Origin: Halanaerobiaceae bacterium ANBcell28
Lineage (GTDB): Bacteria; Bacillota; Halanaerobiia; Halanaerobiales; DTU029
Reading direction: 5' to 3'
Assembly (NCBI GenBank): GCA_037623315.1
Contig: JBBJJH010000029.1
Span: 1 to 45,945, forward strand
DNA: 45,945 nucleotides
Shown here piece by piece: positions 27,466 to 35,533 of the stretch. Every line of letters begins with the position of its first letter. The stretch's first letter is position 1. The notes below the pieces were generated by a model. It saw only the letters and a list, made by a program, of their open reading frames with translations. It was not told the DNA's origin and made no database searches. Made by a program: the position numbers and the translations under genes.

Positions 27466-27569
27466 TCTTTTCAAAAAGATAATGATAGATAACAGTAGTT
27501 TGACAGCTTGTGTAAAAAAAGAAAAATAATACTTATATGTGTGAAATAAAATAAAGAGGAGAGATTTAT

Positions 27570-27971
27570 ATGAAATATAAAGTTGCCTTTGTTTGTATTG
27601 GTAATTCATGTAGAAGTCAAATAGCCGAAGGCTTTGCTAAAGAATATGGTAGTGATGTATTGGAGGTTTATAGTGCAGGTACCAATCCAGCTCCAGCAGT
27701 AAAAGATAATGCTGTTAAAGCAATGGAAGAAGTTGGAGTAGATATTAGTGATCAGTATCCTAAACTATTGAAAGATATACCTGAAGAATTAGATATTTTG
27801 ATTACTATGGGCTGTGGTGTTGACTGTCCTTTGATTCCATGTAAAATGAGAGAGGATTGGGGACTTGATGATCCAGTGGGCAAACCTATTGAAGTTTTTA
27901 GGGAAACTAGAGCTATTATTGAAAAAAAGGTAAAAGAATTAATTGAAAAAGCCAGAAAAGAAGAAATATAA
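27570..27971 (+). CDS. arsC: arsenate reductase ArsC (thioredoxin-coupled, LMW phosphatase fold)
   Basis: Reduces arsenate to arsenite for export. The 133-aa protein has the phosphatase P-loop CIGNSCR (Cys9-Arg15), the redox cysteine region MGCGVDCPLIPC (Cys82, Cys86, Cys91), and the WGLDDPVG motif with the general-acid Asp. This is the thioredoxin-linked type known from Gram-positive bacteria, not the glutaredoxin type. An AGAGGAG ribosome-binding site precedes ATG 27570. It lies about 105 bp after arsR. Confidence 0.93.
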   Translation: MKYKVAFVCIGNSCRSQIAEGFAKEYGSDVLEVYSAGTNPAPAVKDNAVKAMEEVGVDISDQYPKLLKDIPEELDILITMGCGVDCPLIPCKMREDWGLDDPVGKPIEVFRETRAIIEKKVKELIEKARKEEI

Positions 27972-28087
27972 ATTGATATAACTGCTATGTTAAATTCAAA
28001 AAAATCGTTGTTGACTATTTTTACGGACTATATGATTTTTATCGAATATAATGATTTAGTATTAGAGTTAAATAGGGGGTCTTGGGG

Positions 28088-29161
28088 ATGAATGAAGAAA
28101 AAGGATTAGAAAAAGTCGAAGATAAAAAGATAGGATTATTTGAAAAGTATCTTACTATATGGGTAGCTTTATGTATCATAGTAGGAGTATTAATAGGACG
28201 TTACTGGACAGCTTTCCCTTCTACATTAAGCCGGTGGGAATATGCGCAAGTTTCAATTCCGGTAGCTATTTTGATCTGGTTAATGATTTATCCAATGATG
28301 GTTCAGATTGATTTTTCCAGTCTTTTAAAAGTAGGTAAGCGACCAAAACCATTAGTTATGGTTTCCATAAGTAACTGGCTTATTAAGCCTTTCACTATGG
28401 CCTTTTTTGCCTGGTTTTTCTTTAGATATGTTTTTCAAGGATTTATTGATCCACAGTTAGCAGATCAGTATATTGCTGGGGCAATACTTTTGGGTTCGGC
28501 ACCATGTACAGCGATGGTTTTTGTATGGAGCTATTTGACTGATGGTGATGCAAGTTATACTCTTGTTCAGGTTGCTCTAGATGATTTAATATTAGTATTT
28601 GCTTATGCACCAATTGTAATGCTACTTCTAGGGATAACTGATTTTATTGTACCTTATAATACAATTTTATTATCTGTGGTTTTATATGTGCTGGTTCCTT
28701 TGTTAGCAGGGTATTTTTCTAGAAAATATTTAATTAAAAAGAAGGGATTAGAGTGGCTTGAAAGTATATTTCTTAAAAAATTGAGTAATTTAACTATGAT
28801 TGGTTTATTATTAACCTTAATTATTCTATTCTCTTTTCAGGGGGATACAATTTTAAATAATCCAATTCATATATTATTAATTGCAATACCGCTTACAATT
28901 CAAAGTTTCTTTATCTTTTTTATGGTCTATGGTACTTCTAAAGTTTTGAAACTGAAACATTCAATAGCAGCACCTGCCAGTATGATTGGCGCAAGTAATT
29001 TCTTTGAACTGGCTGTAGCAACAGCTATCGGGATCTTTGGTTTGACATCAGGTGCGGCATTGGCTACAGTTGTAGGTGTATTAGTTGAGGTTCCAGTGAT
29101 GTTAGCTTTAGTTGGGATTGCTAATCGAACAAGACATTGCTTTCCTAAAGAAAACAAGTAG
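28088..29161 (+). CDS. acr3: arsenite efflux transporter Acr3
   Basis: A 357-aa polytopic membrane protein with about ten hydrophobic segments, of the ACR3 (bile acid/arsenite permease) family. The conserved GSAPCTAMVFVWS motif carries the essential Cys140, and ATVVGVLVEVPVML is near the C-terminus. It exports arsenite made by ArsC. ATG 28088 has AGGGGG 8 bp upstream; an in-frame TTG at 28082 is too close to it. The 116 bp before the gene repeat motifs of the arsR promoter, so it may have its own ArsR-controlled transcription. Confidence 0.95.
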   Translation: MNEEKGLEKVEDKKIGLFEKYLTIWVALCIIVGVLIGRYWTAFPSTLSRWEYAQVSIPVAILIWLMIYPMMVQIDFSSLLKVGKRPKPLVMVSISNWLIKPFTMAFFAWFFFRYVFQGFIDPQLADQYIAGAILLGSAPCTAMVFVWSYLTDGDASYTLVQVALDDLILVFAYAPIVMLLLGITDFIVPYNTILLSVVLYVLVPLLAGYFSRKYLIKKKGLEWLESIFLKKLSNLTMIGLLLTLIILFSFQGDTILNNPIHILLIAIPLTIQSFFIFFMVYGTSKVLKLKHSIAAPASMIGASNFFELAVATAIGIFGLTSGAALATVVGVLVEVPVMLALVGIANRTRHCFPKENK

Positions 29162-29227
29162 AAAAGGTCTGTTTCATAGATAGTCCCAGTCTAAAATGAA
29201 AAGAATTACTATAAAGATGTTTTATAT

Positions 29228-29232
29228 TTATA
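29228..29232. repeat. putative target-site duplication, left copy
   Basis: TTATA, repeated at 29403-29407 on the other side of the element. The site is AT-rich, so chance identity is possible. Confidence 0.55.
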
Positions 29233-29402
29233 ACTCAAACTTCGCAGATAAATATACATTATAATGACTGCTTAGTCATAAATTCATTCTTTGTTAAGCA
29301 TTCATAGTAGTCCATGCGGTGCTGGTGCGTTTTTTATGTTCATTCAGCGAATGGCTAAACAGTATTCTATTGTAAACGTGCCGCCAACTGCGAAGTTTGA
29401 GT
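29233..29402. mobile_element. MITE-like element, 170 bp
   Basis: Perfect 15-bp terminal inverted repeats, ACTCAAACTTCGCAG (29233-29247) and CTGCGAAGTTTGAGT (29388-29402), flanked by a 5-bp direct repeat TTATA (29228-29232 and 29403-29407) that looks like a target-site duplication. The interior has no coding potential. It holds small hairpins, TGACTGCTTAGTCA and CATTC-AGC-GAATG. The size and ends fit a non-autonomous transposon derivative; the parent insertion-sequence family was not identified. Confidence 0.8.
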
Positions 29403-29445
29403 TTATAAATAAATTAATTTGCTGAAAGAAAGGGGAATTTAATTA

Positions 29446-29655
29446 ATGAAAGAGTTAAAAGAAAAATTTTTAAGTTTAAGTGAAGAAGAGAAGATGATAT
29501 TTTGTCAAGAGATTATGCCTGAGATAGGTCAAATGTTGAAGAAGAACCCGCAGAAGATGATTCGGGAAATGATGCCTATTATTAAAGAATTAATAGAAAA
29601 AGAAGAAATAGACCTAGTTCAATTAATGGGTATGATAATGGCAGAAGAAAATTAA
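29446..29655 (+). CDS. small hypothetical protein, Met/Glu/Lys-rich, helical
   Basis: A 69-aa protein not recognised. It is predicted all-helical, without membrane segments, rich in Met (10), Lys and Glu, with a single Cys. A GAAAGGGG ribosome-binding site about 10 bp before ATG 29446 and the terminator after it support a real gene. It begins 44 bp after the MITE-like element and precedes the LacI-type regulator. It could be a carry-over of the arsenic locus or an independent gene; no function is proposed. Confidence 0.6.
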   Translation: MKELKEKFLSLSEEEKMIFCQEIMPEIGQMLKKNPQKMIREMMPIIKELIEKEEIDLVQLMGMIMAEEN

Positions 29656-29664
29656 ATTAGATTT

Positions 29665-29712
29665 AAGCGCAAGGGCTTGCAAAAAAAATATCCGCAAGCG
29701 CTTGCTTTTTTA
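29665..29712 (+). terminator. terminator overlapping a LacI-type operator
   Basis: The arm at 29665-29680 pairs with 29694-29709 across an A-rich loop and is followed by a T run, forming an intrinsic terminator for the 69-aa gene. Its 3' arm contains the palindrome GCAAGCGCTTGC. Confidence 0.75.
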
Positions 29713-29730
29713 AAATGAGTAGTGTATAAT
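29694..29730 (+). promoter_or_regulatory. promoter of the lacI-type gene with overlapping operator
   Basis: TTGCTT (29702-29707), 17-bp spacer, TATAAT (29725-29730). The perfect 12-bp palindrome GCAAGCGCTTGC (29694-29705), with the central CG typical of LacI/GalR operators, covers the -35 hexamer. Autorepression by the downstream regulator is inferred. Confidence 0.75.
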
Positions 29731-29849
29731 GTATTTAAGCTAAATAAAAAAGAAAAGTTTTTTCTTTTTAATAGCTTTGAATTACTTAAGTTATTCTATT
29801 CCTGTATCTTAATTAATTATCTTTTTTCTTAATAAGGAGAGTGTAAGAA

Positions 29850-30860
29850 ATGCCTTTGACTTTGAAAGATATAGCTAGAATGGCAGGTGTAGCTGAATCT
29901 ACAGTTTCGCGGGCTATTAATAATAAAGCAGGAGTAGGAGAAAAGACAAAAGAAAAGATAATGAAAATAGTTGAAGAGTATAATTTTCAACCAAATCAAT
30001 TAGCTCAGGGCTTAGCAAAACAAAAAACCCATATGCTTGCTTTGATTTTATCAGACCTGGCAACACCGGGTTATAATAAGATAATTAAAAGTATAGAGCA
30101 AGTAGCAAATCAACGAGGATATCATTTGATTATCTGTAATACAGATAATAATAGTGATAAAGAAAAAGCTTATTTGGAATTAGTCTCTAATAATCGAGTT
30201 GATGGAGCAATAATTGTAGGTGGAGAACTGGCAGATAAGAACGTTTTAAACCTGGCATTAAATAAAAAAGCGTCAATAGTCTTGCTTAATTGCTTGGCTG
30301 AAGAATTATTAATTCCTACGGTCTTGATAGATAATGCTAGAGGAGCATATTTGGCTACTACTCACCTATTAGAACAAGGACTTGAGAAAATAGCTATTGT
30401 GATGGGTAATAACAGTAATTTTCTAGAATCAGAAAAATTAGGTGGATATTATCAAGCATTAGATGATTTTGACCTTTCAGTAAATGAAGATTTTGTTATA
30501 GAGACTGACGTTAGTCGTGAGGCTGGTTTTAATGCCTTTCTAAAAAGTCTTGAACTTAGCGAAATACCAGAAGCTTTTTTTGTAACAGGAGATATGTTAG
30601 CTATTGGTTTAATAGATGCAATTAAAACTGGTGGGTATTTTATTCCAGATGATTTTGCTATAGTAGCCTATGGTGAGAGTGTGATTAGTTCTATAATAAA
30701 TCCGCCACTAACAGTGGTAGCAGAACCATTACAGAAATTGGGTAAATATGCAGCAGAGTATTTGATACAGTTGATAGAAGGTAAGACACCAGAAGAGAGA
30801 ATAAAAGTTTTAGAACCTGTGTTAAAATTGCGGAAAACATCAACTCCGCAAATAAAATAA
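29850..30860 (+). CDS. LacI/GalR-family transcriptional regulator
   Basis: A 336-aa regulator. The N-terminal helix-turn-helix LTLKDIARMAGVAESTVSRA (residues 3-22) and hinge NQLAQGLAKQ are followed by a periplasmic-binding-protein-like sugar domain (LALILSDLATPGYNKI..., VDGAIIVGG, IVAYGE). A 12-bp palindrome on its own promoter suggests autoregulation. The sugar ATPase gene 30 bp downstream suggests control of sugar uptake; the effector sugar cannot be told. CcpA is an alternative among LacI proteins but there is no specific evidence. An AAGGAGAG ribosome-binding site precedes ATG 29850. Confidence 0.9.
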   Translation: MPLTLKDIARMAGVAESTVSRAINNKAGVGEKTKEKIMKIVEEYNFQPNQLAQGLAKQKTHMLALILSDLATPGYNKIIKSIEQVANQRGYHLIICNTDNNSDKEKAYLELVSNNRVDGAIIVGGELADKNVLNLALNKKASIVLLNCLAEELLIPTVLIDNARGAYLATTHLLEQGLEKIAIVMGNNSNFLESEKLGGYYQALDDFDLSVNEDFVIETDVSREAGFNAFLKSLELSEIPEAFFVTGDMLAIGLIDAIKTGGYFIPDDFAIVAYGESVISSIINPPLTVVAEPLQKLGKYAAEYLIQLIEGKTPEERIKVLEPVLKLRKTSTPQIK

Positions 30861-30890
30861 ATTATTTAAAAATAATAAGGGGGCTATATT

Positions 30891-32006
30891 ATGGCTAGTG
30901 TAACATTAACTGATGTTGTAAAACAGTATGATGAGGTAGTTGCGGTAAACAAAGCAAACTTGAAGATTAGAGATAAGGAGTTTCTTGTATTGGTAGGACC
31001 TTCTGGTTGTGGAAAAACTACAACTCTTAGAATGGTTGCTGGACTTGAAGAAATTACAAGTGGTACAATTGAGATTGGCGATACTGTTGTTAATGACATT
31101 CCACCAAAAGATAGGGATATTGCGATGGTTTTCCAGAACTACGCTCTTTATCCACATATGGATGTTTATAATAACATGGCTTTTGGTCTGAAATTGCGTA
31201 AATTCCCAAAAGATGAAATTGATCGTCGTGTTAAAAATGCTGCTAAAATTCTAGGTATTCAAAACCTACTAGATCGTAAGCCAAAACAACTTTCTGGTGG
31301 ACAGAGACAGCGTGTTGCTTTAGGAAGGGCTATTGTTCGTGAGCCTAAGGTTTTCTTGATGGATGAGCCTCTTTCTAACCTTGATGCTAAATTACGTGTG
31401 CAAATGCGTACTGAGTTAAGTAAGCTACATGACAGATTACAAACAACTTGTATCTACGTTACCCATGATCAAACTGAAGCGATGACAATGGGAGATAGAA
31501 TTGTTGTTTTACGTGATGGATTTATCCAACAGGTAGCAGATCCTTTAACTCTTTATAACCAACCTGTAAATATGTTTGTTGCTGGATTTATTGGTAGTCC
31601 TGCTATGAACTTCCTTGATGCTAAACTAGTAAAAGAAGGAAACACTTATTATCTAGATGGTGCTGGTTCTTTCAAAGTTGCTATCTTAGATGAGCATGTT
31701 GAAAACAATCCACAAATTAAAGAATATCTAAACAAAAGTGTTGTTTTTGGAATTCGTCCAGAAGATCTTGAAGATGCTAGTGTATCTGAAGATGAGGCGA
31801 CAGAGGATAACTCCTATACAGCTTCTGTAGAAGTTGTAGAGCCTATGGGTTCTGAGATATATCTTTATATGTCTGTACAGGATCATTCTATGATTGCTCG
31901 TGTAGATTCACAAAGTGAGGCTAAGGTTGGCGACGAGGTTAAATTAGTTGTAAACCGTGCTAACATGCATGTATTTGATGCAGAAACTGAAGAAGTAATA
32001 TTCTAG
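30891..32006 (+). CDS. ugpC: sugar ABC transporter ATP-binding protein, MsmX/UgpC type
   Basis: A 371-aa ATPase with Walker A GPSGCGKTT (36-44), Q-loop, signature LSGGQ (134-138), Walker B VFLMDEPLSNLD and a C-terminal TOBE/MalK-type regulatory region (FGIRPEDL). No permease or binding-protein genes adjoin it. Such orphan ATPases (MsmX/MsmK) energise several carbohydrate importers encoded elsewhere. Codon choice differs from its neighbours: CGT is frequent for Arg, and AAC and TTC are common, suggesting high expression. It probably shares the transcript of the LacI-type regulator. The symbol is by family; msmX would suit equally. Confidence 0.92.
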   Translation: MASVTLTDVVKQYDEVVAVNKANLKIRDKEFLVLVGPSGCGKTTTLRMVAGLEEITSGTIEIGDTVVNDIPPKDRDIAMVFQNYALYPHMDVYNNMAFGLKLRKFPKDEIDRRVKNAAKILGIQNLLDRKPKQLSGGQRQRVALGRAIVREPKVFLMDEPLSNLDAKLRVQMRTELSKLHDRLQTTCIYVTHDQTEAMTMGDRIVVLRDGFIQQVADPLTLYNQPVNMFVAGFIGSPAMNFLDAKLVKEGNTYYLDGAGSFKVAILDEHVENNPQIKEYLNKSVVFGIRPEDLEDASVSEDEATEDNSYTASVEVVEPMGSEIYLYMSVQDHSMIARVDSQSEAKVGDEVKLVVNRANMHVFDAETEEVIF

Positions 32007-32035
32007 ATTATTTCTAAAAAAATAAATATAATTTT

Positions 32036-32072
32036 AATCCTCAATGTTAAGTAATAGCATTGAGGATTTTTT
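32036..32072. terminator. bidirectional terminator between ugpC and yabP
   Basis: Perfect 11-bp stem AATCCTCAATG (32036-32046) / CATTGAGGATT (32058-32068) with T run on the + side and A-rich upstream sequence that gives a U-rich tail on the - side. It sits between two convergent genes. Confidence 0.88.
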
Positions 32073-32080
32073 GATTAAAA

Positions 32081-32368
32081 TTATTTGAAAATTTTTTTTA
32101 AAATGCTTTTTTCTTTTTGTTTGTCACTATAAATTAGCGAGAATATTAATCCACTTACTTTAATATTAGCATCATCAAGATTTAAATTTTGTATATTAAG
32201 TTCACTGCCTTTTATGTCCAATATACCCTGTATGGTTTGTAAGAGTATTTTATCTTCATTGAAAGATATTACTTCTTGAACTCCTGATATTTCCAATTCT
32301 TTTCGGTTGCTAAGGTTTAGCTTGTGTAATTTTTGCCCTGTATTTGTTTTTTCTTCGATTTTATTCAT
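32081..32368 (-). CDS. yabP: sporulation protein YabP
   Basis: A 95-aa YabP-family protein (KLHKLNLSNRKELEISGVQE, then DIKGSELNIQNLNLD), a coat/cortex-associated factor needed for sporulation in Bacillus. It is the only minus-strand gene in the window, transcribed away from yabQ, whereas yabP and yabQ normally lie in the same operon and direction. The minus-strand ribosome-binding site GGGGAGG lies 8 bp before the ATG (complement of 32366-32368). The inverted position implies a local inversion or rewiring. Confidence 0.88.
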   Translation of the reverse strand: MNKIEEKTNTGQKLHKLNLSNRKELEISGVQEVISFNEDKILLQTIQGILDIKGSELNIQNLNLDDANIKVSGLIFSLIYSDKQKEKSILKKIFK

Positions 32369-32625
32369 GTATTACACCTCCCCTCTATATATGATATTAT
32401 TATAATCAATGAAATATGATTGAAGGAATTTTTCTTTTTATGGAGAAATATTATAATTGTGAATAAATTTAAAATACAGATGATATAAATAAGTAAAAAC
32501 AAAGTAATTATTGTAACATAATTGAAACTCTTAGCATATAATATTAGTGAAGCATATTATAATTTGCCTAGCTTTTAAAATTCACTTTAAAAAAGACGTT
32601 TTCTTTCTTGCTAAGGGGGTATATC

Positions 32626-32910
32626 TTGGAACTATTATATGAACAGGTCAGGACGTTTTTGGGGATGTCATTATATGGATTTTTGGCAGGACTCCTTTTT
32701 CACATCTATCAATACTTAATTAATAAGTTTCGGCTTAAAAAATATATATTACATATTTTTGATTTTTTATTTATTTTTTTGCTTGCTATTTTCGCTTTTA
32801 TTTTTTTATTATATATAAATGAGGGTAGCTTTCGTTTTTATGTAATTTTAGCTATCTTACTGGGTATTTTATTATATAACATTCTGAGAAAAGTTTTGAC
32901 ATCTGATTAG
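32626..32910 (+). CDS. yabQ: spore cortex biosynthesis protein YabQ
   Basis: A 94-aa membrane protein. The N-terminus LELLYEQVRTFLGMSLYGFLAG is typical of YabQ, and two further hydrophobic stretches follow. In Bacillus, YabQ is an outer-forespore-membrane protein needed for cortex formation. The start is TTG 32626, 6 bp after AAGGGGG (32613-32619); the in-frame TTG 32608 lies before the ribosome-binding site. The 257-bp divergent region with yabP contains CATATAAT (32535-32542), which resembles a sigma-E -10, but no convincing -35. Confidence 0.85.
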   Translation: MELLYEQVRTFLGMSLYGFLAGLLFHIYQYLINKFRLKKYILHIFDFLFIFLLAIFAFIFLLYINEGSFRFYVILAILLGILLYNILRKVLTSD

Positions 32911-32933
32911 ACTCAAATTAGGGGGTGTATTTC

Positions 32934-33215
32934 TTGAAGAAGATTTTCTTTAGTCCTTTTAAAATAATATTAATACTTGTTTTTATTATAATTGCTTCCC
33001 GTTTTTATAGCAATCACCAACATATAAGTAGTTTAAGAGAGGAAATAAGTTACAAAGAAAGTCAAGTTTTATTAGCAGAAAAAAGGAGACAAGCTTTATT
33101 AGATGAATTAGAAAATATAAATAATCCTGATTTTATTGAAAAAATAGCACGTCAGGAGTTAGGTTTAGTTAAACCTGGAGAGATGTTAATTATACCTGTT
33201 GAAGAATCAAAATAA
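32934..33215 (+). CDS. divIC: septum formation initiator DivIC/FtsB family
   Basis: A 93-aa bitopic membrane protein: a short cytoplasmic N-terminus, one transmembrane helix (about 9-24), then a coiled coil (SLREEISYKESQVLLAEKRR) and the C-terminal IARQELGLVKPGE motif of DivIC/FtsB proteins. It acts in the divisome with FtsL and DivIB. The start is TTG 32934, 8 bp after TAGGGGG; the GTG at 32925 overlaps the ribosome-binding site. It lies 23 bp after yabQ, as in most Firmicutes. Confidence 0.9.
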   Translation: MKKIFFSPFKIILILVFIIIASRFYSNHQHISSLREEISYKESQVLLAEKRRQALLDELENINNPDFIEKIARQELGLVKPGEMLIIPVEESK

Positions 33216-33247
33216 TATAAATGATCAAAAAGAAAGTAGGGTTTCGT

Positions 33248-35422
33248 TTGGAAAAATTTATTAAAATAATTAGTAAAGAACTTAAGTTGAAAGAAAATCA
33301 AGTAAAAGGAACAATTAGCCTTTTGGATGAGGGAAATACAGTTCCTTTTATTGCTCGTTATCGTAAGGAAATAACAGGTACTTTAGATGAAGTTCAAATA
33401 AGGGAAATTGAAGATCGAATTGATTATCTTAGAAATTTAGAAAAAAGAAAAGAAGAGATAATTCGCTTAATTGATGAACAGGATAAATTGACTGAAGAAT
33501 TAGAAGAGAAAATCAAGCATGCCAATGTATTACAGGAAGTGGAAGATCTATATCGTCCTTATAAGCAAAAGAGACAAACTAGAGCTACTAAGGCTCGTGA
33601 AAAGGGTTTGGAACCTTTAGCAGATATTATATGGGAGCAAAATGTCTTTTCAGGTGTTTTGGCAGATTATGCTAAGCAATATATAAATCCTGAGTTAGAC
33701 TTAGAATCAGAAGAGGACGTTTATCAAGGAGCACTTGATATTATTGCGGAATGGATATCCGATAATGCAGAGATACGTAAGTTGATTAGGACTTATAGTT
33801 TTAATAATTCTTTGATTGTAAGTAGGGTTAAGGATAAAGACTTAGACGAAGAAGGAAAATATGAGATATATTATGATTATAAAGAAGGTGTATTAAAGTT
33901 GCCCCCCCATAGAACTTTAGCTATTAATAGGGGAGAAAAGGAAGAGATACTTCATATTTCGTTATTAATAAATGAAGATAGAGTCTATGAAATTATAGAA
34001 AAGATGGTAGTTAAAAATAAGGAAAATATCTTTGCTAATAAAATAAGGGAGACTATTGAAGATGCTTATAAAAGGTTAATTGCACCTTCAATAGAAAGAG
34101 AGATAAGAAATAAACTTAGTGAAAAAGCAGAGGATCATGCGATTGAAGTATTCTCGAAAAATTTAAAAGCACTTTTATTACAACCCCCACTTAAGGGACA
34201 AGTAGTTATGGCAATCGATCCTGGCTTTAGAACTGGTTCTAAGGTCTGTGTAGTTGATGAGACAGGAAAATTGCTGGATACTGAAACAATTTATCCTCAT
34301 CCACCTCAAAATGAGTTGTTAAAATCCAAAGAGAAAGTCAGAACTTTAATAAAAGATTATGAAGTTGATTCTATAGCTATTGGTAATGGTACTGCAGCAA
34401 GAGAAACAGAGTTTTTTGTGGCTGATTTGATTAAGGAGTTAAAGGTTGACTATCAAGGAGATTTGAATTATATTATAGTAAACGAAGCAGGTGCTTCGGT
34501 TTATTCTGCTTCTCCTTTGGCTAGGGAAGAGTTCCCGGAACTAGATGTAGCCATGAGAGGGGCGGTATCAATTGCTAGGCGTTTACAGGATCCTTTAGCG
34601 GAGCTAGTCAAGATTGAACCGCGCTCTATTGGTGTTGGTTTGTATCAACATGATATTAATGCCAAAAGACTTGAGGAGTCTCTTGCAAAAGTTGTAGAAT
34701 CTGCCGTTAATTATGTAGGGGTTGATTTAAATACTGCTTCAGTTTCTTTATTAAAATATGTATCGGGAATAAATAGTAGGGTTGCTAAAAACATCATTAA
34801 ATATAGAGAAGAAAATGGAGTTTTTAAGTCTAGGATTGAATTAAAAAAAGTTTCACGTCTGGGTGCTAAGACATATACACAGGCTGCTGGTTTTCTACGT
34901 ATCATGGATGGCGATAATCCATTAGATAACACACCTATACACCCTGAATCATATAAACAAAGTAAAGTTTTGTTAGAGGACTTAGGCTTTTCTGTTGCTG
35001 CTATTAAAAGTAAAGATTCTGTGGAAAAAGTTAGAGAAAGTTTGAGTTCCATTAATATTAGAGAAAAAGCAAAGGAATTAGAAATAGGTATTCCTACATT
35101 AGATGATATCATATCAGCTTTAAAACAGCCAGGACGTGACCCTAGAGATGGGCTAAGTAAACCTATTTTTAGAACAGATATACTTAAATTAGAGGATTTA
35201 AAAGAAGATATGCTTATAGAAGGAACTGTACGCAATGTTGTAGATTTTGGTGCTTTTGTAGATATTGGTGTTAAGGAAGATGGCTTAGTGCATATATCTG
35301 AAATGAGTCATCAATATGTAAATAATCCTCTAGATATAGTAGAAGTGGGAGATATAGTAACAGTAAAAGTTTTATCAGTTGATGAGCGACGAAAAAGAAT
35401 TGCTTTAAGTATGAAAGTATAA
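33248..35422 (+). CDS. tex: Tex family RNA-binding transcription accessory protein
   Basis: A 724-aa Tex/YhgF protein. It has the N-terminal helical region with VPFIARYRKE, a YqgF-type RNase H-like domain from about residue 320 (MAIDPGFRTGSK), helix-hairpin-helix motifs (TASVSLLKYVSGINSRVAKN, SRLGAKTYTQAAG), and a C-terminal S1 domain from about 655. Tex proteins bind nucleic acid and affect transcription and rRNA metabolism. TTG 33248 is preferred, since AGTAGGG lies 6 bp upstream. The in-frame ATG 33221, only 5 bp after divIC, has no ribosome-binding site and would add nine basic residues. Confidence 0.92.
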   Translation: MEKFIKIISKELKLKENQVKGTISLLDEGNTVPFIARYRKEITGTLDEVQIREIEDRIDYLRNLEKRKEEIIRLIDEQDKLTEELEEKIKHANVLQEVEDLYRPYKQKRQTRATKAREKGLEPLADIIWEQNVFSGVLADYAKQYINPELDLESEEDVYQGALDIIAEWISDNAEIRKLIRTYSFNNSLIVSRVKDKDLDEEGKYEIYYDYKEGVLKLPPHRTLAINRGEKEEILHISLLINEDRVYEIIEKMVVKNKENIFANKIRETIEDAYKRLIAPSIEREIRNKLSEKAEDHAIEVFSKNLKALLLQPPLKGQVVMAIDPGFRTGSKVCVVDETGKLLDTETIYPHPPQNELLKSKEKVRTLIKDYEVDSIAIGNGTAARETEFFVADLIKELKVDYQGDLNYIIVNEAGASVYSASPLAREEFPELDVAMRGAVSIARRLQDPLAELVKIEPRSIGVGLYQHDINAKRLEESLAKVVESAVNYVGVDLNTASVSLLKYVSGINSRVAKNIIKYREENGVFKSRIELKKVSRLGAKTYTQAAGFLRIMDGDNPLDNTPIHPESYKQSKVLLEDLGFSVAAIKSKDSVEKVRESLSSINIREKAKELEIGIPTLDDIISALKQPGRDPRDGLSKPIFRTDILKLEDLKEDMLIEGTVRNVVDFGAFVDIGVKEDGLVHISEMSHQYVNNPLDIVEVGDIVTVKVLSVDERRKRIALSMKV

Positions 35423-35465
35423 ATTTTTTTAAATAAATGAATTTATTCCTAATAAGAGATTATAT

Positions 35466-35494
35466 TTGACAAATGATTTGTTCTGGGGTATAAT
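35466..35494 (+). promoter_or_regulatory. sigma-A promoter of the S1-domain gene
   Basis: TTGACA (35466-35471), 17-bp spacer, TATAAT (35489-35494): full consensus, about 40 bp before the start codon. Confidence 0.92.
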
Positions 35495-35533
35495 ATCAGT
35501 AACATATATTTCTATTGAGGAGGATTTTTTTGC

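Noticed and set aside
32369-32460. Sigma-E promoter for yabP on the minus strand
   Set aside because: TCATATT and CATATATA elements are present but separated by 19 bp, more than the usual 14-15, in an AT-rich area.
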